Below, piece after piece: positions 53,634 to 61,052 of a stretch of DNA of 62,457 bases. Source of the DNA: Brevibacillus gelatini (GTDB taxonomy: Bacteria; Bacillota; Bacilli; Brevibacillales; Brevibacillaceae); the NCBI RefSeq assembly GCF_003710935.1, contig NZ_RHHS01000009.1:1-62457 (forward strand), in the 5' to 3' direction. The first letter of the stretch is position 1, and every line of letters starts with the position of its first letter. The notes under the pieces were generated by a model. That model was not told the DNA's origin. It ran no database searches and worked only from the letters and a program-made list of their open reading frames with translations. The position numbers and the translations under genes are program-made.

Positions 53634-54590
53634 ATGAGACTTTGGCAAAGAACGATGGCAACAATCGTATGGAGCGGTGCTATTCTCATGGCATCAGGAC
53701 TGGGGGTTGCTCCGGTTCATGCGAATGTCCTTCCGTCACAGTCCCAATCGTATGCTACCGTTGCCCTGTTGCAACCGCAGCACAACATTCCGTTTTCCGT
53801 GCAGTTTACCGACGGGTTTTGGGTAAAGGTAACGAATTTGCAGACAAAAGCAGTCAGCACGTTTGATTTGTCTGCCAATAAAGCGACATACCTGCATCAA
53901 GGGATTTATCAGGCAAACGGCAAGCTGCAAAAGCCGACGAACGGCTACGTGCAAAAGCTGGTGGAACTGGTGCCTTTTCGCGATGCCAAAGGCAATCTGC
54001 GCTGGATGGGCAAGCAAAATATTTGGGGAGTAAACAATCAGGACCATATTGCCGTAGCGACGAGCGTGTGGAATATCGTGGACCAAAAGCCGCAACTGCT
54101 CGGGGTCACGCTGGAAAAAACCGATGTCGACAACTTGCCTTCGCCGGATGTCTCAATCAATAGCGGGTTCAGCATGAAAAGCGACAGTACATTTGTGCTG
54201 GATACGAAATACGCAGATGTGACAGGCGACGGGATCAAGGACCACATTTTTTTGGTAGGCGACAAGATGGGATTGGCGATGAACCAGACGGCCGAGAATT
54301 TGCGCATTGTGGTTCGCGAAGGGAAAAACAACCAGCAGACGTTTGTTTCGGTGGGCACGCGCGACAAAGGTTTGCTGCCGAAGCTGCACATAACAGACGG
54401 CAACAACGATCAGGTCAAGGACATTTTGGTCACGATGCCGACTGCCGCGGGCCATGTATACAGCCAGATTACATGGAAAGGGAATCGTCCGACCCCGGTA
54501 GTGGACCAGGATCAGTTGAACAACCGCAGCTTGTATCAGCCGGTCATCGGCGCGTATGGGGAAGCGGTGGCGATGAAGCGGGTGAAGTAG
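53634..54590 (+). CDS. Secreted protein with FG-GAP-like motifs
   Basis: A 318-aa protein with a signal peptide (cleavage near PVHANV). The C-terminal half has calcium-loop-like motifs DVTGDGIKDHIFLVG and DGNNDQVKDILVTMP, the same pattern as in the divergent lipoprotein. The N-terminal half (about 35-150) is beta-rich. Similar secreted proteins occur widely in Brevibacillus and may be spore- or envelope-associated. GGGGGAGA precedes the ATG. Confidence 0.83.
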   Translation: MRLWQRTMATIVWSGAILMASGLGVAPVHANVLPSQSQSYATVALLQPQHNIPFSVQFTDGFWVKVTNLQTKAVSTFDLSANKATYLHQGIYQANGKLQKPTNGYVQKLVELVPFRDAKGNLRWMGKQNIWGVNNQDHIAVATSVWNIVDQKPQLLGVTLEKTDVDNLPSPDVSINSGFSMKSDSTFVLDTKYADVTGDGIKDHIFLVGDKMGLAMNQTAENLRIVVREGKNNQQTFVSVGTRDKGLLPKLHITDGNNDQVKDILVTMPTAAGHVYSQITWKGNRPTPVVDQDQLNNRSLYQPVIGAYGEAVAMKRVK

Positions 54591-54610
54591 CGGAAGGATC
54601 GACACACGTA

Positions 54611-54656
54611 AACAGGGCTTCGCTGAAAAGCTGGGCGAAGCCTGTGTTTTCTCTCT
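54611..54656 (+). terminator. Terminator of the secreted FG-GAP-like gene
   Basis: ACAGGGCTTCGC pairs with GCGAAGCCTGT across an 11-nt loop, followed by GTTTTCTCTC. Confidence 0.75.
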
Positions 54657-54664
54657 TGTTATGC

Positions 54665-54693
54665 TTGACAACTTCCTTTTGCAAACGTACAAT
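54665..54693 (+). promoter_or_regulatory. Sigma-A promoter of the candidate non-coding RNA
   Basis: TTGACA (54665-54670) and TACAAT (54688-54693) with a 17-bp spacer, one mismatch from consensus. The expected start is near 54700, at the first base of the first hairpin, and no open frame follows. Confidence 0.8.
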
Positions 54694-54699
54694 TATAGA

Positions 54700-54906
54700 T
54701 GTGGATTTGCTCGCACGTTGTGTACGACTAAATCCACACGATAATTAAGGCATTCTGTACGTAGCTCATGCATTGACCTATGAACAGAATGTCTTAATTT
54801 ATTTTGACATATCGTCCGGTGATTTTGGATAGGGTAGAAATAAGGTCGCACGTTGTGTACGACCGACAAGAGGAGTTCGCACGTTGTGTGCGTCCTCCTC
54901 TTTTTA
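54700..54906 (+). ncRNA. Candidate structured non-coding RNA facing a DUF3800 gene
   Basis: The predicted transcript has four hairpins. Hairpin 1 (54701-54737): outer GTGGATTT/AAATCCAC, inner TCGCAC/GTACGA, loop GTTGT. Hairpin 2 (54743-54799): a 16-bp stem closing a 25-nt loop. Hairpin 3 (54844-54864): GGTCGCAC/GTACGACC, loop GTTGT. Hairpin 4 (54868-54902): AAGAGGAG/CTCCTCTT, inner CGCAC/GTGCG, loop GTTGT, followed by TTTTTATTT as terminator. The cores of 1, 3 and 4 are the same while their outer stems differ but still pair, which indicates structure under selection. It ends at the stop codon of the DUF3800 gene. Published DUF3800-associated RNA motifs exist; assignment to one of them is untested. 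Confidence 0.75.
54704..54892 (+). repeat. Three copies of a TCGCACGTTGTGTRCG element
   Basis: Copies at 54711-54726, 54846-54861 and 54877-54892; spacing 135 and 31 bp. Each is the core of one hairpin of the candidate RNA. In two copies the stem has a C-A mismatch on the plus strand that would be a G-U pair on the minus strand, so the strand cannot be decided from the cores alone. Confidence 0.8.
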
Positions 54907-55692
54907 TTTGTATTCCCAGATGATGAGCTTGGAGTCCAGATGCCGCGCATATATATCGAGGATGGCGGCCTGGTGTCGTTTTCGCGGAGGGAAGCCGTAA
55001 CGATGCCGGAAATGAACAGAGGTGATGAAGTTAATCATATCAGCCAGTTGAATCAGGTTTCCATTATGATCGTGCGACAGCTTTACTTGCAGGTCGGGAT
55101 ACACTCTGCGATTGAGCGGATTTCGCAGGGCGTCACGAAAATGGTTGAGCTCGCTCGGCTTGCCATCGTCACAAATGACAAACGCATACGAGTCAGCACG
55201 GCTCAGCTCGTTGGACAGGCAGCGAACAAGCTCCGTATACGCGTGGAGATGCATGCGGTTATGGTTGGTTTCACCCGTCCGGGTCTGGTAAAGCTGTTTG
55301 TTGACGAGAGCAGCCACTACCTTTACTTCCGAAGCCTTCACTAAAGACAACAAATTTTCCACGACTTTGAAGCGTTGGCCATCCGATAAGTTATAGTAGA
55401 AATTTTCCCCGTCAATAAATGCCTTTCCGTGGATTTCAAACTTTTTAAAAAAGTCGATATGGGGAAACTGCTCTGCAGGTATGCCGTGAATGGTGGCTTT
55501 TATATCTTTTTCCAGATTGTCTTTGATTTTCTGGACTTCATGATGCAAAAACACCTGGTAATGGATGGGGACCAGGATGCCTGCGTAACAGAGAACGGGT
55601 TGATTTCTCATATCATTGAAGCCGTTGTTTCCTGATTCATCTGTGTAAAATCCGTATAACGTCACATCTGTCCCTACTTTCCATTGCGACAT
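54904..55692 (-). CDS. DUF3800 domain protein
   Basis: A 262-aa protein with the DUF3800 signatures: YTDESGNNG near residue 15-23 (acidic DE pair), FVICDDGK near 165-172 and IQLADMINF near 212-220. The domain is thought to have an RNase H-like fold with conserved acidic residues, and genes of this family often lie beside structured RNAs. A promoter with extended -10 TGCTATAAT ends only 6 bp before the ATG, so either the mRNA is leaderless or the true start is GTG at 55665 (giving MTLYGFYTDESG), which has AGGGA before it. It is convergent with the candidate RNA gene and shares its border. Confidence 0.88.
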   Translation of the reverse strand: MSQWKVGTDVTLYGFYTDESGNNGFNDMRNQPVLCYAGILVPIHYQVFLHHEVQKIKDNLEKDIKATIHGIPAEQFPHIDFFKKFEIHGKAFIDGENFYYNLSDGQRFKVVENLLSLVKASEVKVVAALVNKQLYQTRTGETNHNRMHLHAYTELVRCLSNELSRADSYAFVICDDGKPSELNHFRDALRNPLNRRVYPDLQVKLSHDHNGNLIQLADMINFITSVHFRHRYGFPPRKRHQAAILDIYARHLDSKLIIWEYK

Positions 55693-55777
55693 AAATTGAT
55701 TATAGCAAACGATGAAACAAGAGCGGGCAGAAAAAAGAGCGAGGATAGGGTCACTTCATCGTTTTGTTGTGTCTAAA

Positions 55778-55790
55778 CGTAATCATTACG
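55778..55790. promoter_or_regulatory. Zur box 1
   Basis: CGTAATCATTACG is a perfect palindrome fitting the Bacillus Zur consensus (TCGTAATNATTACGA). It lies just upstream of TTGACA at 55798-55803. Confidence 0.85.
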
Positions 55791-55838
55791 ATTTGTCTTG
55801 ACAAACGAAAGAGTGTTGCGTTAGCATGTTTATTAAAT

Positions 55839-55851
55839 CGTAATCATTACG
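55839..55851. promoter_or_regulatory. Zur box 2
   Basis: A second identical CGTAATCATTACG, in AAATCGTAATCATTACGTT, 61 bp downstream of box 1 and 26 bp before the start of the GTPase gene. The promoter lies between the two boxes. Confidence 0.85.
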
Positions 55852-55877
55852 TTTTGTTAAGCGAAGGAGATTTGCTT

Positions 55878-57086
55878 ATGACCGATAAAAGAATCCCGGT
55901 AACTGTCCTGAGCGGCTATCTGGGAGCAGGCAAAACAACCTTGCTCAATCATGTCTTGAACAACCGGGAAGGCATGCGCGTCGCCGTCATCGTCAACGAC
56001 CTCAGCGAGGTGAATGTGGATGGCACGCTGGTATCGCAAGGAGGGGGTGTTTCCCGTGTGGATGAAAAGGTCGTGGAGATGTCGAACGGCTGCATCTGCT
56101 GTACGCTGCGCGAGGATTTGCTGACAGAAGTGGAGCGGCTGGCGCGCGAAGGACGGTATGACTACATATTGATTGAATCGACGGGGATCGGCGAGCCTGT
56201 TCCCGTCGCCCAGACCTTCACGTATGTCGATGAGGAAAACGGCATCAACCTGTCTGCCTTGACCCGGCTGGACACAATGGTGACGGTCGTGGATGCGTAC
56301 CGTTTCTGGCATGACTTTTCCTCGGGGGAAAGTCTTTTGGACAGGGGGCAGGCAGTCGGGGAGGACGATACGCGTGAAGTGGTAGACTTGTTGATCGACC
56401 AGATCGAGTTTTGCGACGTTCTCATTTTGAACAAATGCGACCGGGTAAACCCGGAAGAGCTGGAGCAACTGGAGGCGGTGCTGCGCAAATTGCAGCCAAA
56501 GGCCCGCTTGATCCGGGCGGTGCGCGGACAGGTCGATCCGCATGAGATTTTGAATACCGGACTGTTTGACTTTGAGACGGCCAGCCAGTCGGCAGGGTGG
56601 ATTGCCGAGCTGCAAAAAGAAGAACATACGCCCGAGACGGACGAGTACGGTATTTCTTCTTTTGTCTATCGCGCGCGCAGGCCGTTTCACCCCGAACGGT
56701 TTGGCGAGTGGCTGGCCGCCTGGCCGGAGGAAGTCGTGCGGGCGAAAGGATTTTTCTGGCTGGCTACCCGCAACGATCTGGCGATGACGCTCAGCCAGGC
56801 AGGGCCTTCGATTGAGATTGGAACCGCCGGATTTTGGGCGGCGGCATTGCCTGCCAAGGAGCGGGAAGCGCTGTTGGCAGAGGAGCCGGATATGCGGCAG
56901 ACGTGGGACCCGGTGCATGGCGACAGAATGACAGAGCTTGTGTTCATCGGCATCGGCCTGGACCGGGAAGCGGTCACAGCGCAGCTGGATACTTGTCTCT
57001 TGACGGATGAGGAGTACCATGCGGACTGGGCCAAGCTGCCTGACCCGTTGCCTACTGCAAGCACCGTCGTAGAGATGCTGCTGTAA
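55878..57086 (+). CDS. COG0523/CobW-family GTPase, YciC-like zinc metallochaperone
   Basis: A 402-aa G3E GTPase with Walker [10 protein letters not shown] (near residue 15), the metal site CICC in [25 protein letters not shown] (guanine specificity) and a C-terminal CobW domain ([23 protein letters not shown] cut around 285-310). Two Zur boxes flank its promoter, so it should be induced by zinc lack and deliver zinc to chosen proteins, like YciC of B. subtilis. The ATG at 55878 follows GAAGGAGA. The rpmG paralogue lies 21 bp downstream in the same operon. Confidence 0.93.
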   Translation: MTDKRIPVTVLSGYLGAGKTTLLNHVLNNREGMRVAVIVNDLSEVNVDGTLVSQGGGVSRVDEKVVEMSNGCICCTLREDLLTEVERLAREGRYDYILIESTGIGEPVPVAQTFTYVDEENGINLSALTRLDTMVTVVDAYRFWHDFSSGESLLDRGQAVGEDDTREVVDLLIDQIEFCDVLILNKCDRVNPEELEQLEAVLRKLQPKARLIRAVRGQVDPHEILNTGLFDFETASQSAGWIAELQKEEHTPETDEYGISSFVYRARRPFHPERFGEWLAAWPEEVVRAKGFFWLATRNDLAMTLSQAGPSIEIGTAGFWAAALPAKEREALLAEEPDMRQTWDPVHGDRMTELVFIGIGLDREAVTAQLDTCLLTDEEYHADWAKLPDPLPTASTVVEMLL

Positions 57087-57107
57087 GACAAAAAGGAGGA
57101 AAGCGAC

Positions 57108-57257
57108 ATGCGCGTCAACATTACGCTGCAATGCACGGAAACAGGAGATCGCAACTACATCACGACCAAAAACAAGCGAACCAATCCCGAGCGGCTGGAG
57201 CTGAAAAAGTATTCGCCCCGCCTGAAACGCCATACCTTGCATCGGGAAACGAAGTAG
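57108..57257 (+). CDS. rpmG: Ribosomal protein bL33, zinc-independent (C-minus) form
   Basis: A 49-aa protein, [18 protein letters not shown]... to ..HTLHRETK. The two CxxC zinc pairs of C-plus L33 are replaced (only one Cys remains, in QCTETG; the second pair reads YSPRL). It follows the zinc-lack GTPase by 21 bp with AAAAGGAGG, so it is under the same Zur control and can replace the zinc-binding L33 and spare zinc. It is too short for usual ORF filters. Confidence 0.95.
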   Translation: MRVNITLQCTETGDRNYITTKNKRTNPERLELKKYSPRLKRHTLHRETK

Positions 57258-57263
57258 ATGACG

Positions 57264-57307
57264 AAAAGCTCTCCCTTGGCAGCAGGTTGCTGTGGGAGAG
57301 CTTTTTT
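57264..57307. terminator. Terminator of the Zur operon
   Basis: AAAAGCTCTCCC pairs with GGGAGAGCTTTT, followed by TT; the reverse strand also has a T tract for the convergent kinase gene. Confidence 0.85.
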
Positions 57308-57314
57308 CCAGCCT

Positions 57315-58454
57315 TCATAAACCACTCCGGCAAGCCCAAATCCGCATAACCTGCTCGGCCGCCTGTTCCAAAAGCGCGGCGCTGTCCCGCATGGACTCAT
57401 CCAGCGTCATCGGCCGATTGGCGATGCTGACGACGGCGGTGACGCCTTTTTCATACAACGCTTCGATCCCTTCACCGATGGAACCCGCCAGCACGATGAC
57501 GGGGATGCCGAATTGCTGCGCGAGCTGGGCGACGCCGCACGCTGTTTTTCCTTGGGCGGTTTGCCCGTCCACCTGGCCTTCTCCGGTAATGACGAGATCG
57601 GCGCCCTGCATGGCGCAAGCGAGGCGGGTTGTCTCCATGACGATCTGTATTCCCGCTTGCAACTCGCCGCCGAGAAAGGCGAGAAGCGCCCCGGCCACAC
57701 CGCCCGCTGCGCCTGTTCCCGGCAGATCGTGAATGGCAATTCCCCGACTTTTTTCTATTACGTCTGCAAAATGGCGCAAACGGTCGTCCAGGGCGAGGGC
57801 CATTTCCGGGGTAGCTCCCTTTTGCGGGCCGAATACGTGGGAAGCGCCGTTTGGCCCGACAAACGGGTTGGTGACGTCGCAGGCGACGACAAACTGACAT
57901 TCGTCAAGACGCTTGTCTTTCTGGCTGCAATCAATGCGGCTCAGCCGGGAAAGCTCTCCCCCGCCAAAGGATAAGGGTTGGTCATCCTCGGTGAGCAGTC
58001 TGTAGCCCAAAGCTTGCAGCATGCCTGCGCCGCCATCGTTTGTGGCGCTGCCGCCGAGTCCGAGAATAAAGCGGCGGCAGCCCAGGTCGAGGCCAGCCAT
58101 AATCAGTTGCCCGAAGCCGTAGGTCGTGGTGCGAAGCGGGTTGCGCTCCGCTTCGGAGATGAGATACAGGCCGGATGAAGCTGCCAGCTCGATCACGCAG
58201 GTAACGCCGTCGCCGAGAATGCCGAACTCGGCTGCAACAGGTCGCCCGAGCGGGTCTTTGACCGTGGCTGTCATGAGTTTTCCAGCGGTCGCGTCGACGA
58301 GGCATGGCAGTGTACCTTCTCCGCCGTCTGCCATCGGTTTGGCGACAATCTTGGCACGGGGATACACGCGGAGCACGCCGGCGCGAATCGCTTCGCTGAC
58401 TTGCTTGGCAGTGAGGCTTCCTTTAAATGAGTCCGGTGCTACGACAACTTTCAT
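57315..58454 (-). CDS. Glycerate kinase
   Basis: A 379-aa type I glycerate kinase (GarK/GlxK family): MKVVVAPDSFKGSLTA, ADGGEGT, GLGGSATNDGGAGML and GAAGGVAGALLAF are the family signatures. It phosphorylates glycerate with ATP. The ATG at 58454 follows AAAGGAGAG at 8 nt; an ATG at 58478 has no site. No glyoxylate or glucarate gene is near, so the physiological source of glycerate is unclear. Confidence 0.95.
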   Translation of the reverse strand: MKVVVAPDSFKGSLTAKQVSEAIRAGVLRVYPRAKIVAKPMADGGEGTLPCLVDATAGKLMTATVKDPLGRPVAAEFGILGDGVTCVIELAASSGLYLISEAERNPLRTTTYGFGQLIMAGLDLGCRRFILGLGGSATNDGGAGMLQALGYRLLTEDDQPLSFGGGELSRLSRIDCSQKDKRLDECQFVVACDVTNPFVGPNGASHVFGPQKGATPEMALALDDRLRHFADVIEKSRGIAIHDLPGTGAAGGVAGALLAFLGGELQAGIQIVMETTRLACAMQGADLVITGEGQVDGQTAQGKTACGVAQLAQQFGIPVIVLAGSIGEGIEALYEKGVTAVVSIANRPMTLDESMRDSAALLEQAAEQVMRIWACRSGL

Positions 58455-58587
58455 GCAGACCGCTCTCCTTTGCGTCATTTTTTATACGGGCTTCGCCAGC
58501 AGCGAAAGAAGCTTTTGCTTGTTGGCAGGAACCATTTTTTTCTTCATCATAAACCGAAACGGAACCGATTGCGAAGGCGATGCGAAA

Positions 58588-58626
58588 GAAAAAAGCTGCT
58601 CCGACGTCATCTGACGTGGAACAGCC
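58588..58626 (-). terminator. Terminator of the antiporter gene
   Basis: GCTGTTCCACGTCA pairs with TGACGTCGGAGCAGC on the minus strand, followed by TTTTTTC. Confidence 0.8.
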
Positions 58627-58637
58627 CGGCTTGTCGT

Positions 58638-59804
58638 TTACGCGTTCTTTTTCAGCAAAAGTGGTTCTTCCTGCGTATTTTTATCCGCAAACAGCCATTT
58701 CATGATCGGCGGAGTGACAATCGTCGTCAGCAGGACAACGACGATCAAGACAGCGAACATGTCCTCGGTCAGCAGGTTGTTTTCCAGCCCGATTGCGGCG
58801 ATAATCAGCGCCACTTCGCCACGCGACACCATGGCAGCGCCGATGGCCAGCGAATTTTTCCAAGGGAAGCCGGTGATTTTTGCGCCGAAGGCTCCGCCGA
58901 CCAGCTTGGAAACAATGGCGATCACACTTAACACGACAATCAGCCACAAATTTTCCACGATCCCGGAAAATTGGGCGGTGACGCCAATCGAGGTGAAAAA
59001 GACAGGAACGAAGATGGCGTAGCTGATCGTTTCTACCTTGTGGGTGACTTCCTGCTTGTAGCTGGTCAGGCTGATCGCGACACCCGCAATATAGGAGCCG
59101 ATAATGGCGGCAACGCCTGTGTACTCGGCAAAATAGGCGAACAGGAAACAAATAATCAGCGCCGCGGAAATCACAGCTTCGCTAACTTGCAGCGGAGCGA
59201 ATTTGCGCAAAACCCACGGGACGACTTTCCAGGCCAGCAGGATCACAATCGCGAAAAACGCCAGCTTTTTGGCAATGACCAGGCCAAGGTTCACATCGCT
59301 GCCAGCGAAGCTCATCAAAAACGCCAGCGCCAAAATGACGAGTACGTCGTCGATGACGGCAGCCCCCATGATGGTTGCGCCTTCTTTCGACTTGAGCTTG
59401 CCCAGCTCCTTCAACGTCTGCACAGAGATGCTCACACTGGTCGCCGAGAGTAAAAGCCCCAAAAACAGACTCTCAAATGAGGAAAGCCCCATCGTAACTC
59501 CGGCGACATAGCCGAGTGCCAGAGGCGCGATGATGCCAGCCACTCCGACACTGGTGGAGGACTTGGCGGTGCGCTTGAACTCGTCAATATCGGTTTCCAG
59601 TCCGGCGATGAACATGAGCAGAATGACGCCGATCTGGCTGATTTCTTTCAAAATTTCCGTGTCAGTCACCAGCCCGAGCACCGTTGGACCGAGCACAATC
59701 CCGATCAGCAGCTTCCCCAAAACGGACGGCTGTCCCAGTCGCACACTGATGTCTCCGGCGATTTTGGAGGCGATCAGGATGACAGCCAGTTGAAAAATAA
59801 GCAT
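58638..59804 (-). CDS. CPA2-family cation:proton antiporter (KefB/NapA-like)
   Basis: A 388-aa protein with 12-13 membrane segments and no C-terminal TrkA-N domain. VLGKLLIGIVLGPTVLGL, GLLLSATSVSISVQTLKELG and the paired acidic residues in AVIDDVLVILALAF (DD motif) are typical of CPA2 antiporters. It exchanges Na+ or K+ for protons. AAAGGGGGAAA precedes the ATG. A very long hairpin with a U tract lies in its leader (59840-59916), so expression may be controlled by attenuation. Confidence 0.92.
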   Translation of the reverse strand: MLIFQLAVILIASKIAGDISVRLGQPSVLGKLLIGIVLGPTVLGLVTDTEILKEISQIGVILLMFIAGLETDIDEFKRTAKSSTSVGVAGIIAPLALGYVAGVTMGLSSFESLFLGLLLSATSVSISVQTLKELGKLKSKEGATIMGAAVIDDVLVILALAFLMSFAGSDVNLGLVIAKKLAFFAIVILLAWKVVPWVLRKFAPLQVSEAVISAALIICFLFAYFAEYTGVAAIIGSYIAGVAISLTSYKQEVTHKVETISYAIFVPVFFTSIGVTAQFSGIVENLWLIVVLSVIAIVSKLVGGAFGAKITGFPWKNSLAIGAAMVSRGEVALIIAAIGLENNLLTEDMFAVLIVVVLLTTIVTPPIMKWLFADKNTQEEPLLLKKNA

Positions 59805-59839
59805 GCGGTTTCCCCCTTTTTAATCTGTGTGCAAAATGC

Positions 59840-59916
59840 AAAAAGAGCCCGCCATCACAGGGTTTTTCTTTTTGTCGGCTGAAAAAAGACAAAAAGAACC
59901 CTATGATGACAGGCTC
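59840..59916 (-). terminator. Terminator-like long hairpin in the antiporter leader
   Basis: On the minus strand GAGCCTGTCATCA, AGGGTT and CTTTTTGTC pair with GACAAAAAG, AACCCT and TGATGGCGGGCTC in one imperfect stem of about 30 bp, followed by TTTTTG. It ends 36 bp before the antiporter start and would stop transcription unless opened. Confidence 0.65.
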
Positions 59917-60014
59917 CTCCATAAACAAAGTGGATATTCATTTTTGTTACGATTACATTTTAACATAGGGGGTGTGAAAAGTAAAGAAACGCTGGCGGGC
60001 TGGTTGTGGGCATG

Positions 60015-60043
60015 TTTACATGACTAATTACCTACGATACAAT
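60015..60043 (+). promoter_or_regulatory. Sigma-A promoter upstream of the truncated DUF3800 gene
   Basis: TTTACA (60015-60020) and TACAAT (60038-60043) with 17 bp between. The start is expected near 60050, over 210 bp before the coding start. Confidence 0.65.
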
Positions 60044-60049
60044 TGCTTA

Positions 60050-60265
60050 ATAAAGTAGGCACTTTTCTGTATACATGGAGATAAAAAAATAACTACCCGA
60101 TAAGGTAGTTTCTTTTCATATTCGAAGAGCCACGCGATCCAAGGAAGGAGTGGCTTTCCTTCTGAAACATGCCCCGCTATCTCATGGAAAGAGGGAAATG
60201 TTTGTATCCACATTATACGAAATTTCGTTGATGATAGTCAACGGACAACCCAAGGGTGATTCTTT
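60050..60265 (+). other. Hairpin-rich leader before the truncated DUF3800 gene
   Basis: AACTACC (60091-60097) pairs with GGTAGTT (60104-60110) and is followed by TCTTTTC, an early terminator. AGCCAC (60128-60133) pairs with GTGGCT (60149-60154), which competes with an AAGGAA/TTCCTT pairing in the same stretch. It could be a regulated leader or a short RNA of about 65 nt. A 61-codon minus frame here lacks a ribosome binding site. Confidence 0.4.
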
Positions 60266-60457
60266 ATGAATGATGTAGCTCTTAGGATTTTTTTTGACGA
60301 AAGTGGAAAAAGGAATAGTAAACCTAATTTGATGGGCGGCTTCTCCATTCCGTCCGATCTGTATGAGTCTGACAAATTTCAAACTTGGACTCTTCTCATC
60401 ATACAAAGTTCATTCCCCGCCCTTAACTCCAAAACCAAAAGCCTGACTGTCATCTAA
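60266..60457 (+). pseudogene. Truncated DUF3800 domain protein
   Basis: Only 63 codons remain: MNDVALRIFFDESGKRNSKP followed by LMGGFSIPSDLYESDKF match the start of a DUF3800 domain (FDESG acidic motif, then the strand with GG-x-IP), after which the sequence diverges and stops. Full members have 200-270 residues. AAGGGTGAT precedes the ATG, so a short peptide could still be made. It differs in subtype from the intact gene at 54904. Confidence 0.6.
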
Positions 60458-60474
60458 AACAGACAGCCAGGCTT
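60438..60474. terminator. Bidirectional terminator
   Basis: AAGCCTGACTGTC pairs with GACAGCCAGGCTT around CATCTAAAACA-type loop sequence. A second small hairpin GCCC/GGGC at 60488-60502 follows on the minus-strand side. Confidence 0.65.
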
Positions 60475-60505
60475 CCAACTTTTATTCGCCCAAAAACGGG
60501 CACCC

Positions 60506-60640
60506 TTATTTCCAGTTAACAAAATCAGACATCTGCGCGAAAGCCTCTGCCAAAGCATGCAGGCTCTCCCCGGTCTGGTAAGCAAAAAGCGGCAAGCCTA
60601 CCACAAACAACAAAGCTTCTCCGATGTACTTGGCGATCAT
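60506..60640 (-). CDS. Small membrane protein, 44 aa
   Basis: The minus strand encodes MIAKYIGEALLFVVGLPLF with a following polar helix (GESLHALAEAFAQMSDFVNWK). AAAGGAGGTAG lies 7 nt before the ATG, an excellent site. One hydrophobic helix and an amphipathic helix are predicted. It follows another small membrane protein gene by 27 bp, so the two probably form an operon. No family is recognised. Confidence 0.65.
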   Translation of the reverse strand: MIAKYIGEALLFVVGLPLFAYQTGESLHALAEAFAQMSDFVNWK

Positions 60641-60667
60641 GCGATCTACCTCCTTTTGGATTTTGGG

Positions 60668-60955
60668 TCAAACAGCCAAATCCAAAAGGGAGCGGTACGA
60701 ATCCTTGTCGCCACTCGTGTGCTGCGAACGCCGGATCAGGCGAAGGCGCAACGATTGCCTTGCTGTCATCGGATAAGTCTCAACCAGGCCAGGATTGATC
60801 GAAGGTCGATAGGTGTCACCAGAATTCCAACGAAACGCCTGTATTTGCGGGCGATGCCGGCGTCTGAGACAAAAAGCAGACGTAAAGCAGCCCACAAACA
60901 GGGCGAGCAAGGCAAAGAAATCCTCCAGCGAAAACAGCAACAGCATATCTTCCAT
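60668..60955 (-). CDS. Small membrane-anchored protein, 95 aa
   Basis: One N-terminal hydrophobic helix (MEDMLLLFSLEDFFALLALF..) precedes a basic, polar tail (LRRRHRPQIQ, RQSLRLRLIRRS). AAAGGAGGG lies 8 nt before the ATG. The tail looks unstructured. It is probably cotranscribed with the 44-aa gene. The length of the tail is supported only by the open frame; the function is unknown. Confidence 0.55.
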   Translation of the reverse strand: MEDMLLLFSLEDFFALLALFVGCFTSAFCLRRRHRPQIQAFRWNSGDTYRPSINPGLVETYPMTARQSLRLRLIRRSQHTSGDKDSYRSLLDLAV

Positions 60956-61052
60956 GGCGATTTCCCTCCTTTCGTACCCATCATTTTATCCCTGTTCACA
61001 TGATCGGGCAAGACGGAAAAGAAGGAGACTGCTTCCGGTCGGAAGCGCTGCC

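Noticed and set aside
54704..54892. The three CGCACGTTGTG repeats as a CRISPR array
   Set aside because: Spacing is uneven (135 and 31 bp), the copies are only 16 bp and each is part of a different hairpin; no cas gene is near.
60028..60213. 61-codon minus-strand frame upstream of the truncated DUF3800 gene
   Set aside because: No ribosome binding site, and the sequence is better explained as a plus-strand promoter and structured leader.
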